NCBI GenBank assembly: GCA_029817715.1
Contig: JARUPY010000538.1
Span: 9,858,001 to 9,922,000 of the forward strand
Reading direction: 5' to 3'
Source: Melastoma dodecandrum
Taxonomy: Eukaryota; Streptophyta; Magnoliopsida; Myrtales; Melastomataceae
Length of the DNA stretch: 64,000 nucleotides
Shown here: positions 11,966-22,749 of the stretch, in pieces
How the letters are laid out: every line of letters starts with the position of its first letter
How positions within the stretch are numbered: position 1 is the first letter of the stretch
Notes under the pieces: generated by a model
What the model saw: only the letters and a program-made list of their open reading frames with translations
Database searches by the model: none
Told to the model about the DNA's origin: nothing
Program-made: the position numbers and the translations under genes

Positions 11966-12298
11966 CTCACAAACTCTCCCACAACCTCTTGAAAAGAAAG
12001 CTCATATTATGTTTTATAAAATAATCTCGAGCTCATTAACCTTGTGATTTTTTGTGAACCGTTTTTCTTAAAGAAAAGTTTTCTAGTTAAAAACGTTTCA
12101 TTTGGGTAAGACACAAACAATTTCATATTTTTTAAAGGCCCATAATAACTTTAAGCCTAATTGAAATTCAAGGGAGAACCAGGTGTAGGACGAGCCAGTT
12201 TGTACCATTCCTCCCTCTCCTTTGAACACCCCCGTTAGGGTTGTACCTTATGGTACTGTTTTATACAAAGGTTTCCAACAAAACTTGGTGAGTAGTTG
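11966..12298. other. Non-coding between LTR fragments
   Basis: No gene or repeat recognised. Confidence 0.35.
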
Positions 12299-14167
12299 AT
12301 GCCGTACGTTGATGAGTGCGAAGCCATTTTCTGAGTTTCATAATCTTCGAGAATCTAAATAAACCATCAAATATATAATTTTTCGTTGTCTCCCGAGAAA
12401 ATTGAATGGTATGCGTGCCTTGGTTGTTCGCAAGGCACGCCCCCGAAATATATACATAAATACCAAGAAAACAAAGTAAACTATTTGAAGATAATCGATC
12501 AAATTTTAAAACGTAAATAATAACAATAATAATAATAGATTAACTTTCCCCATGAAATAGTTTTAAAACAATAGGACGCAAATTATTTTTTACTATGAGA
12601 ATCGTACGAAATGATGTGGATCAATTATCTAAAATTCATACGACAAATAAAGAAGCATTGAAATCAATAAGTACAAAATTACGAACACATCAAAGACAAT
12701 GAAACAAAGATTAGAATTGAGGATCAAACTACAAACCCAAGGATGAAACAATTATTCCAAAATAATAGCCCTCGGAGAAGTGAAGCAAATAGTAAAAACA
12801 ACATACCAAATGTCGAGATGGGGAGAATGCGGCTGAGGTAAAGGGGATACCGCCGTGGGTCTCCGCAGGATGGAAGAGAGTTGAGGAACGACCGGAAGAT
12901 AGAAGGAGACGTCATCTTGATGGATTTCTCACGCCCTAGAAATCACCGGTCAGCGTGGTAGACAATCGGGCTTGGAGTTTCTTCCACGAGATCGCAGAGA
13001 GCTGGACATTGGTGCCAAAGCAGGTCAGGTTTTGTCGATGCATGGGAGCGGAAATCTGGGTAATCCGCGCTTGGGGGGTCGGATGGCGACAGAGAAGTGA
13101 CCACCCAGGGCTGCCACGGAGAAGTTACTAGTCTCTGGGAGAAGAAGACGAGGGCTGAACGCGAAGGCGGAGACGACTTGAGGCACCAACCGATGACAAG
13201 GCGTGTCTGGGAGGGGGTAAGAGCCGTCGCTATTGACTGGAAGCCTGAATGAGGTGGCTTGCTGCTGCGGCTGTGGAATGGAGTTGGAGTTATCGGGAGA
13301 AACTGGGAAGTGTTGGGGTCGTTGTTGCTTTTACCATCTTGTTGTCGCTGCTGATGCGCCGAACGAACGAACGACAACGACGAAACGGAACGCACAAACG
13401 AACAAACCGAAAAGGATAAAACTTGAACCGCCGCTGGATACAGCCGTAGCACTACAAGGACTGAACGAGGGTTGAACGCCTCACGACCAGCTACAGAAAT
13501 CACCACCGATTATGGGAATGCTCGGATAAAATCTCGCCACGATCGGAATCCACCAAACGATAAGAGAAGTTGTGCAAAGTTCATGCAAGAACTTCACGGC
13601 TGACAAATTGAATAAAAATAATCCAAGGGTTCCGCTTAAACTTAAACACAAGAGTCCTATTTATAAAGGACCAAAAAAATGGGCTAACCCTAATTCCCCA
13701 TTAGGCCCAAAATAGTATAGGCCAAAGCTAATTTAAAATAAATCCAAAAAAAAAGAAACTGGGCCGAACGACGGCCGGCCCGATGTGAAGTCGTCTCGAG
13801 CTCGCCTTCTCGAGTTCCCCGTCTCGAGCTTCCCTTGAGCAAGTGGAAGCTACCCTCGAGACGGACATCGTCCTCCTATTCACGAGATGGACCTCGCTCT
13901 CATGATCTCAAGACAATTCTCGAGATGATCTGTGGTCTGCGCGAGTTGAAGACTCAACTCGACCTCTTCAATATCGTCATGGTAGTCCCCATCTCGATCA
14001 CTCCTCTTGATTCGATCTCGACTTGGCCAACTCTCAGCACATTCATTTGAGGGATATTGGCGTCCTTTTGGGTTCCCTTCTCCATCATTCAGACAATTGC
14101 AATGCAGGTAATCCACCTCCATCTGCTTTGAATAGAAGAATCTAGAGTTGGTCCCGATAACGCATCA
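12299..14167 (-). mobile_element. Probable 3' LTR of a gag-only Ty3/gypsy remnant (family B)
   Basis: In minus-strand sense it begins TGATGCGTTATC at 14167, directly after a purine-rich tract (minus strand 'caacaagaggaga', 14168-14181), and could end at 12299, where the plus strand reads TGATGCCGTACG. That gives inverted TGATGC termini. A TATA box in the minus sense ('TTTATAAATAGG') lies near 13655-13665, followed by a block distantly like the R/U5 region of family A ('tggtggattcc', 'gcgttcaacc'). The 14167 border is well supported by the polypurine tract; the 12299 border is a guess. Open frames at 12943-13506 and 12724-12915 fall inside the LTR and are not treated as genes. Confidence 0.55.
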
Positions 14168-16349
14168 ATCTCCTCTTGTTGAGAAAAGTTTGCCCTCAAA
14201 CTTGTGTGGCCTTCTTTCTCCTGAAACAATACTCCACTAGTTTCTCATCGAGAATACCTCGTCAGCAAATCCTGGATCGACTAGAGCATGACTCGAATAT
14301 AGTTCTCCATTAACACTTGCGTATTGACGTGGTTCAGTTGCATCACGTCCTCGACCACTCGAACTGGCTGACACCCTCCTATATAGTAGGCAAACAAACT
14401 CTCCTGATCTTCATGAAGTTCGATGAGGCTAAACAGAGGCTATTTTCTACCGGTGTTCCTTGTTAGCTCGATTAGCCTCAAGTCTTCCTCTCGATCTCTA
14501 CGCAGAATCGTGCTCGAGCTAAATGGGGTGGAGGGACAAAGCGAGATACTGTCATGGATGCCTTTCTCTCGATTCCACCACTAAAGTTCACATAGTCGGA
14601 TGTGGGGCATGGTTGACAACTTCCGTTGCGCGACTCTCATAGTAGAGGCCATGCTGGTGCCACTCCCTTTATCCACTTTCGTTTGGCATCCATGGCCTTG
14701 TTCCAAGCAACTGTTGCGCAATAGGCATTGTCGCTTGTCACCCTTATTCAAATTCTTGTTTGCCATTATGATCCCTCGACTGGCCAACATTTCTCTAGGC
14801 TAAGGCTTCTCGAAGCATTCTTCCTCAACATACCGGAGGTGTTCTTCGTTTTGCGCATTACCCTGGCCTTTGTGATTACTCGAGATTGGAGTTCTCAAGG
14901 ACGAACTCCCTTTGCTGAAAGGAGAGTTTCTCATGGCTGGTCTCGCAGCCGTTCTCCTTGCTTGTCGCTCACGCTCACTCAAGTCAAGGGTTACGGATAT
15001 AGGCGAGGGATTCGTTCTCGTAGAGGCACTCCCCTTGTTGAAAGGAGTCGTCTTCCCATGCAAGGACTTCTGAGTCATCCACCTCATCTGTTGTCTTTCG
15101 ACAACATGCGCGACATTATACACGCCTTCAAAACACCAGTAATGATGTAACTTGACCTCCTTGGCAATTTGGGGCCGCAATCCCCTGATATATCGAGCGA
15201 TCGTCTTCTCCAAGGGCTCATTGATATCACAATGTAAACCAACTGCTCGAACTCTTGAGTATACTCAGAAACACTCGAGGATTGCTGATGCAGAGTGTTG
15301 AGTCTCAGAAATAAATCTTGGCGATGCCGCTCAGGTAGGAATCGCTTCTTCATCTCCCTTTTCATTTTATCCCATGATCGAATCTTCTCCTTTCCGTCTC
15401 GACAATGCTGCTGGTTTAGGGTCTTCCACAGTAAACTCGCATACTTGAGTAGTCGAGTAGCTGCAATCAACTTGTCTATCCTCTCATAATCTCCTCACAC
15501 TCGAATACTCTCTCGGTGAGTAAAGATATTCCTCGGGATCTGATTCTCCTTCGAACTCGGGAATGTCCACTTGCACACTAACAGGATGTGAGGGTTGACG
15601 TTCTCAAGTTTGCCTCCTGGGACTCGCTTCGTCCCGAGTTGATCTCCTGCGACTCTTCCCATCACCATATTCATCCACAAAAGGACTTTTCTTCACCCTC
15701 AACTCTCTCTACGATCAGATTGTCCTCTCCTTCACTGTCCAGTAAACTGTTGGACGGCGATGAATAATGACAAACTCCTCTTGACTGACTCCGCGCTCGA
15801 TTTTGTCTCCGTACTACGGTACGTCTCGTCGACTGACTACCTTCTCGTTCATTCAGTCGATAGTAAGAATTTTGCGATTTGCCTCGTTCAAACAAATTTC
15901 TCGAGTTCAACTCCTCTCGAGCGTAGGCAGAACCAATCCTTCCTGACTTCATGTTCAGTCTTAAACAGTCATCTCGAGATGAATCGACAAGGGTCGACTC
16001 GAGTGACTCTGCTCGCTTCTCGTCTAGAAAAGACTTCACAGTTGTACCAAGCTATCCCTTCAACTTCGGGTTGAAACATGTAATGGGTGTTCGAAGCTGA
16101 TGCAAGGGGACTCCAATTCCTTCTACTGAGGTGACACAATCGACCTCGAATCCTCCAATGAAATCGGGTAACTCGAGAAATGGGGCTTCAACCATCTTGT
16201 GGGCGAAGCAGTAACCAAGCGGCAGGGCTACCAGACGACAAGGGTCAACGGGGCGATCAAGCGAAACTCAATTAGACGAGCAAGGACACTGCGGGGAAGG
16301 CTAACGGGCAATTTGGTTGATCAATAATTGTTATGGGAAGATTCCAGAC
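14168..16349 (-). pseudogene. Ty3/gypsy gag remnant without pol
   Basis: Minus-strand gag fragments run from about 16040 down to 14800. The central part (15084-15470) holds the Retrotrans_gag core, with 'KKRFLPERHRQDLFLRLNTL' and 'VSEYTQEFEQLV'. The next frame (14800-15213) continues with 'ARYIRGLRPQIAKEV', equivalent to 'ARYLRGLEPHIADAV' in the neighbouring element's gag (18986-20077). Frames shift several times. From 14790 to 14181 only decayed gag-like sequence is seen before the polypurine tract and LTR: protease, RT, RNase H and integrase are absent. Its 5' LTR is not found, because the next sequence at 16350 is an LTR of another family. Confidence 0.7.
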
Positions 16350-17080
16350 TGATACAGGGACGGAAAGGAATAGATTATTCCAATATCGAAAACAAATGGG
16401 GACGTCATTGAAAAGGGTGCGGAATGGAGTGACGCTGGAATGGACAGGTGTGTAGGGTAGGTGGCTGAATGATGAAAAAGAAGGGTTGAGATCAACCTCC
16501 ACTTGTAAAGATGCACCACCGTGAAAGAAGACTCGGATATACTCGTTTGGCTGTGGATATACAGACACCACCACGAACAAGACGAGGATGAGGAACAACG
16601 CGGAGGGTACAGAAACACCACCACCGGTTGAACGCTCGACTCAGTCCGTACTTGGAATCCACCAAATGAAGAACGAGGTTGACAGAGAATCCACTCACTT
16701 CGGGCAGAAGACAAAGTCTTACAAAGGGCTTATAATCTGATAATAATAAGTTTTTTCTCAAATGCTTACAAGGGCTCCCATTTTATAAGGATTACCTGAA
16801 CAAGAACTTAAATGCAAGAGAATTAATGTAAAATAATGCATGCATGGCCACATTCATTGACGAACCATAAATGGCTTATTGCAAATGCAACAAACATGAA
16901 TGCAACATAGTGGAGGCGAGGGTGGTTGGACAATCAATGCACCTTTAATGCCTGTCTTCAATGCAAGTTTGCATCTGCTTCGACCAGACTTCCTTCGACG
17001 GCACCTTGGTTCGACAGTTAGTCGATGATGAGCAAGCTAACAGCTCTAGTCGATGGTGCGTCGATGGTCCTTGTATCGCA
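16350..17080 (-). mobile_element. 3' LTR of gypsy element A1
   Basis: Matches 20390-21130 along its whole length: 'TGATACaGGGACGG' against 'TGATACGGGAACGG' at the left, '...gatggtccttgtatcgca' against '...gatggtccttatatca' at the right, with scattered substitutions and small indels between. Relative to the minus-strand coding region it is the downstream LTR. The 18-bp word 'ccttgtatcgcagacgtt' at its inner edge is tandemly doubled (17069-17086 and 17087-17104). Confidence 0.85.
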
Positions 17081-17101
17081 GACGTTCCTTGTATCGCAGA
17101 C

Positions 17102-17138
17102 GTATTGGAATCATCTATTCTTTTTCGTCCCCGTATCA
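17102..17138. repeat. Inverted LTR-end fragment inside element A1
   Basis: These 37 bases are the reverse complement of the outer 37 bases of the element's own LTR (plus-strand LTR start 'TGATACGGGAACGGAAAGG...'), with a few mismatches. It lies where the polypurine tract and the rest of integrase should be. Confidence 0.75.
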
Positions 17139-18985
17139 CATTGACAGCATCTTGTCAACTCCAAAATGTCCGGCTGTTCCTGCTCCATGAACTTCTCGAA
17201 TGAGTAGCCCTCGAGTCGAACTCCTGGGAATGCATAACTTTGAATCTCGAAACAAGAATCCATTCACCTGATGGAATCGATCGACGGCTTGATTGGTGCA
17301 TTGGACGAAAATCCTTCCAAAGTCTTCATCGTTCTTATACAGATCTTTTAGGTACTCAAATCCAATCAACTTTGTCTCCATCGCGGATAGTAAAGTCATC
17401 TTCCTCGAGAGAGCATCAGCGACTACATTCTTCACTCCTGGTTTGTGCTTCAAGACAAAGGTGAAAGCTTGTAGAAACTCGATCCACTTCGCATGTCATC
17501 GACTGAGCTTGTACTGACCATTGATGTAATTAAGAGCTTCATGGTCGGTGTGTAACACGAACTCTCGAGGCAGCAGGTAATGGCTCCATGTCTCGAGTAC
17601 TCGAACGATGGCTAGGAACTCTTTGTCGTACGTCGAGTTGTTGAGTTTGGCACCACTGAGTTTCTCGCGGAAATATGCAATGGGTCTCCCCTCCTGCAAC
17701 AAGACTCCTCTAATCCCAACTCTTGATGCATCATATTCGACCTCAAACATCTTCGTGAAGTCAGGTAAGGCAAGAACGGGTGCTTCGCTTAGACGCTGCT
17801 TTAGTTGCTCGAAACTAGCTTGTGCGGCTGGAGTCCACTCGAACTTGTCTCCTTTCAAACATTCGGTGAGTGGGGCTGCGAATGAGCTGAAACCTCGAAT
17901 GAACCTCCTATAGAACGATGCTAAGCCATGAAAGCTTCGAACGTCATGGAAACTGCTTGGCGTCGGCCACTCCTGCTTTGATCTTGCTTTCGTCGACCTT
18001 GATTCCTTCAGCAGATACTACAAAACCAAGAAATACCACACTCAGCTGAAAGAACTCACACTTCTTAAGATTTTCAAACAGCTTCTCGATGTGAAGTGTA
18101 CGAAACACTGTGCGAAGGTGCTCATCATGTTCATCAGGACTGCTGCGATAGATAAGAATGTCGTCGAAGAAGACAACCACGAACTTCCCCATAAATGGTC
18201 GCAAAACATGGGTCATCAGTCGCATGAACGTTGTGGGTGCGTTTGACAAACCAAAAGGCATCACCAACCATTCGTACAACCCATAGTTGGTCTTGAAGGC
18301 GGCCTTCCACTCATCCCCTTCCATCATCCAAATCTGGTGATATCCACTACGCAAATCCACTTTCGAAAACACCTGCGCTCCATGCAACTCATCCAACGTG
18401 CATCTAGTCGAGGAATCGGAAATCGATACTTCACCGTGATTTTATTGATCGCTCGACTATCCATGCACATTTGCCAAGTACCATCCTTTTTCGGTACTAA
18501 TATAGAGGGAACTGAGCAAGGGCTCAAACTCTCTCGAACCAATCCTTTTTCAAGCAACTCGTCAACCTGCCTCTGGAGTTTGTTAGCTTCCTCTGGATTG
18601 CAATGATAAGCCGGTCGATTTGGAAGAGATGCTCCTGAAACCAAGTCGATCTGGTGTTGAATGCTTCGCATAGGTGGTAATTCGACTAGCAACTCCTCCG
18701 GAAACACATCCTTGAACTCTTCGAGTATGGATACAGCTCGGGGATGGCTCGTCGATTGATCCTGAGTTGTTTCGACAAAAACCAGAAAATAAGCCTTCTC
18801 GCCTTTGTGAATCGCTCGAACCAATTGAACTCCTTTGAGACGCTAATCGGTAGATTGATTCTGCTGTGCTGTCATAGACTGAGTGGTGAGGGGCATCAAG
18901 GTGACGTTCTTCTCGTCGACGCTGATGGAGTAGGTATTGCGATACCCGTCATGTTGCGTGTGTCGATCAAACTGCCACGGTCTTC

Positions 18986-20077
18986 CTAGGAGCAAGTGGC
19001 ACGCATCCATTGGAATAACGTCGCAAACGACTTCGTCCTTATAGCTTTTCCCAATCGAGAATGGAACTCTCGCCTCTGGGTCACTCGAACATCACTCTCC
19101 TTGTTGAGCCATTGAAGACGGTAGGGGTGAGGATGAGCTTTGATAGGCAACTTCAGCTTTTCGATAGGCAACTTTAGCTTCGACACGGAGTTGGTGCAGC
19201 TTCCGCTATCCACAATCACCAAGCAAACTTTTCCTTCGACTGTGCATCTGGTGTGGAAAATACTTTCCCTTTGATTCTCCTCTCTCGCCGGTGTCACGCT
19301 TAAGGCTTTTCGGACGACCAACAACTCTCCTTCGTCCGGGCACTCCTCAATCTCCTCTGCATCCCAAACAGGATCGACGTTCTCATCGAACTCTTCTTCT
19401 CCATCAGACAGCTCTCTAATGACAACGTTTCTTCTCGACGGACACTCAGAAGCCATGTGTCCTATTCCTTGGCACTTGAAACATCGTCTAGCATTATCTC
19501 GCTCGTTCGACTTAACTTCTGGTCTGGTAGTCGATGAAGGAGTTTTTCTCGATGTCATCAACGGTGGCTTTGCCTGGGAGCTATTCCCCTTATTGAAAGG
19601 CGAAGCCTTCACAAATAAGCGGGTATTCGATCTTCTCACTTGTTCCTGCTCAACCTTGTGCGCTAATGCCCGAACATCATTGAAAGTCCAATATTCTTGT
19701 AGTTCGACCGCATCTGCAATATGAGGCTCAAGTCCTCGAAGATATCTGGCAATGGTTTGCTCTTGGGCTTCTTGGACATCGCACTGCAGTAATAATCTCT
19801 CGAACTCCCTCGTGTACTCCGGTACACTTGAAACTTGCTGAAGCGACTGCAACTTGAGGTAGAGATCTCGTCGATAATGCTCCAGCAGAAACCTCTTAGT
19901 CATAGCCCTCTTCATTTTTGACCATGTTCGTATCTGATCACGTCCTTCTCTTCGACGCTGGTGGTTGGTGTTCTCCCACCATAAACTGGCGTACTTCTTC
20001 AATTTTAATGCAGCTATCGTAACCTTTTTCTCCTCGGGCAGCTCTTCATAGTCGAAGATGCACTCTACCGTGTGCAT
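18986..20077 (-). pseudogene. Gag polyprotein of element A1
   Basis: A 363-codon open stretch from ATG at 20077. It includes the Retrotrans_gag domain ('KKYASLWWENTNHQRR', 'KRFLLEHYRRDLYLKLQSL', 'SVPEYTREFERLL'), an 'ARYLRGLEPHI' helix, a basic linker and a CCHC knuckle 'CFKCQGIGHMASEC' (CX2CX4HX4C), then the protease-like 'DSGSCTNSVSKL'. The true start is further upstream (ATG 20362, 'MVGRFQRGMTLDEAQ', 13 bp from the primer site). That first part is cut off by stops, including one just before 20077 where relatives have Trp. The CCHC knuckle binds element RNA during packaging in this family. Confidence 0.85.
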
Positions 20078-20374
20078 CTAGTCGATGAACTCCTCGGGGT
20101 CCAAGTTTCCTTCGAACTCCGGAATCCGAACGCTCATCGTCGGGGCTCTTCTCTTCTGCCTACGATACTCCGGTGAATATCCTCATTGAGATTCCTCACG
20201 CCATGGGTTCTCCTCATCATTGTTGTCTATTTGACTGCGGGACGTCGCTGCATGGTGTATCCGTAACGACTGTAGTTGCTGCTGAAGATCGGCTATCTGC
20301 TCCTCAAACCGAGCAACTTGTGCTTCGTCTAGAGTCATACCACGTTGAAATCTTCCGACCATTGACAACCGCGG

Positions 20375-20386
20375 GCTCTGATACCA
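20375..20386 (-). other. Primer binding site of element A1 (tRNA-iMet)
   Basis: The minus strand reads TGGTATCAGAGC, the standard plant retroelement sequence complementary to the 3' end of initiator tRNA-Met, three bases inside the 5' LTR (20390). This fixes the element's orientation and the LTR border. Confidence 0.95.
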
Positions 20387-20389
20387 AGA

Positions 20390-21130
20390 TGATACGGGAA
20401 CGGAAAGGAACAGATGATTCCAATACCGAAAACGAATGGGGACGTCACTGAAAAGGGTGCGGAAGGGAGTGACGCTGGAATGGACAAAAGGTGTGTAGGG
20501 TAGGCGGCTGAATGATAAAAAAGAATGGTTGAGATCAAACTCCACGGATACAGATGCACCACCGTGAAAGAAGAATCGGATAGACTCGTTTGGCCGTGGA
20601 TACAGAGATACCACCACGAACAAGACGAGGATGAGGAACAACGCGGAGGATACAGAAACACCACAACCAGTTGAACGCTCGACTCAGTCCGCACTTGGAA
20701 TCCACAAAATGAAGAATGAGGTTGAAGGAGAATCCACTCACTTCTGGCAGAAGACAAAGTCTTACATAGGGTTTATAATCTGATAATAATAAGTTCCCTC
20801 AAATGCTTACAAAGGCTCCCATTATATGGGGATTACCTGAACAATAACTTAAATGCAAGACAATGAATGTAAAATAATGCATGGCCACATTCATGGACGA
20901 ACCATAAATGGCTTATTGGAAATGCAACAAACATGAATGCAAGATAGTGGAGGCGAGGTGGCTGGACAATCAATGCACCTTTAATGCCTGTCTTCAATGC
21001 AAGGTTGCATCTGCTTCAACCAGACTTCCTTGGACAGCTCCTTCCTTCGACGGCACCTTGGTTCGACAATTAGTCGATGATGAGCAAGCTGACAGCTCTA
21101 GTCGATGATGCGTCGATGGTCCTTATATCA
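20390..21130 (-). mobile_element. 5' LTR of gypsy element A1
   Basis: 741 bp with TG...CA ends (plus strand TGATACGGG ... CTTATATCA). The minus strand starts TGATATAAGG. Next to it are the tRNA-Met primer site on the inner side and, on the outer side, an interrupted MuDR transposase frame beginning at 21131. Open frames inside it (for example 20335-20757 minus) also appear in the 16350 copy and are LTR artefacts. Confidence 0.9.
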
Positions 21131-22660
21131 CTTGTGATGACAAATTTGAATTGGCAATTGTTGGTTCCCCTTACACTTGTCTAAATGTAATGCTTAGTGG
21201 GGATCATATCCGATGTGATTCAAAGTTCATTGTTCCTTACTTTCGAAGTTTTATTAGAGAAGCGTCTGAAGTGAAAGTATCGTTGTTGTGCAACGTCATA
21301 AAAGAGAAATTTGATTATGAAGTACCGAGAAGACGTGTATGGGATGCGAAGTGGAAAGCCATCACAACAGAACATGGTGATTTGGCTGAATCGTATAACG
21401 AACTACCTCACTTATTGATTGGAAAGGTTCTTATAAGTTAGGCACTATGATTGATTGGAAAGGTTCATATAAGTTAGGGGATGCTCTGTTTACTCTCCAA
21501 AAGGTATTTTCGGCATTTCGGCCGAGCATAATGGCTTTCAACCATTGTCGTCCAGTTTTGAGTATTGACGGGACACTCCTGTATGGCAAGTATAAGTAGA
21601 AACTTCTAATAGCTTGCAGTCAGGATCTTTTAATCATATTGTGTCATCGGCTTTTGCAATTGTCGATGAAGAGAGCTCTGAATCATGAAGTTGTTTTTGA
21701 AATGTCTTAAGACTTACGTTGTTGGAGGTCGAACTGGTGGAATTTATTTGATTTCATAGAGTCACTTTAGCATTCAGGCAATTATTAAGGATGTTGACCT
21801 TCGATGGACGCCGCCATTTGAGCATTAGAGATAATTTCTTCGCCATGTCGCCATCAACTTCAACTCGTGTTACAAGAACGTTGTATGCAAGAGGAGGCTG
21901 GCAATTGCAGCGCCTAAATATAAGCAAATCTTCACAAACCTATTGTGATCATTGCCTACAGCAACAAAATTCTTTGATGAGATGGATGCAGAGAGGTGAA
22001 CTCTAATTCATGATGATTGCCATCAATTTGGACTGGTGACGATAAATTTGAGTGAAAGCTACAATTCAATTATACGAGGGGCTAGGAATTTACCTGTGTC
22101 GGCATTGGTTCGTAAGACCTACAACTGCGTAGCATACTAGGTCAAAAAACGGGATGAGGCAAACTACGCACTTAATGGCGGGGATAAATTTACCCCAATA
22201 TGCATGGATCGTGTAATGAGAAATAGGAACAAGAGCAAACGGTTCTAGATTGTAATGATGGACAAAGATGAGGTGTATTGTATAGTTACAGCTCATGGAA
22301 AGTGGCCAGCAAAGGAGGTGTGGTAAAATAGAAGGGTTTGTAAATGTAAAAAATGAAGAATATCCCGTGTTTTCATGCATTGGCTTGTTTTGCATATGTT
22401 ACACTAGGATAGCAGCACTGGCTTTAGTAACTTTTATAGTTGGGAGACTCAAAAATCCATATATTCGGGCAAATGGTCATAATTTTATCCATTTCCAACA
22501 GTCAAACAAAACCATAATTGGCTACGGAAGAAGCGAAGACTAAGATCTACACATATACATAAGGAGATTGACATAAGAGAACGAAGTAATAAATCAACAT
22601 GCGGCATATGTCGGAAAGAATGACATAATAAACGACGTTACCCGCAAAAATAATGTTAAG
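21131..22660 (+). pseudogene. MuDR-like (MULE) transposase pseudogene
   Basis: Begins at the LTR border in mid-frame ('CDDKFELAIVG'). It shows in order the MuDR N-terminal zinc region and helix ('VPRRRVWDAKWKAI', 'YNELPHLL'), the core 'FNHCRPVLSIDGTLLYGKYK' near 21535-21597 with 'KLLIACSQD', the block around 'KFFDEMDAERWTLIHDD' (21970), 'NLSESYNSIIRGARNLPVSA' and 'KKRDEANYALNGGDKFTPI'. A decayed SWIM motif follows at 22335-22400, and a decayed CCHC knuckle near 22598-22650 in which the H is preceded by a stop and the last Cys is Tyr. Many stops and frameshifts are present, plus a roughly 36-bp local duplication near 21412-21478. The 5' part is separated or lost at the gypsy insertion. Confidence 0.85.
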
Positions 22661-22749
22661 TGTTTAAGACATGATTTTAATGCTCGTTGTTTTTCCTCTT
22701 ATTTGTGACATATTGTTATTAATGTGTCACATGGATGGCAATCAATTGC

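Larger units (their letters stand above)
17136..20389 (-). mobile_element. Internal region of Ty3/gypsy element A1 (gag-PR-RT-RH, integrase lost)
   Basis: Minus-strand order from the primer site at 20386: gag (ATG at 20362; core 18986-20077); protease remnant ('VIVDSGSCTNSVS', near 19190); reverse transcriptase (18824 to 17944, with 'VFFDDILIY', '[15 protein letters not shown]' and '[13 protein letters not shown]'); RNase H (17858 to 17496, '[20 protein letters not shown]', '[16 protein letters not shown]', '[11 protein letters not shown]'); and only the first part of the integrase zinc region ('VHGAGTAGHFGVDKML') near 17145. RT is split by a small frameshift near 18395. The catalytic FDD is kept. 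The integrase core is gone, replaced by the inverted LTR scrap, so the element could not move on its own. Confidence 0.9.

Noticed and set aside
12943..13506. 187-codon open frame, minus strand
   Set aside because: Lies inside a putative gypsy LTR downstream of its TATA box. Composition is Ser/Pro/Arg-rich and there is no family motif.
20335..20757. 140-codon frame, minus strand, with a near-identical partner at 16331-16714
   Set aside because: Both are the same stretch of the two LTRs of one element. The repetition is LTR duplication, not gene conservation.
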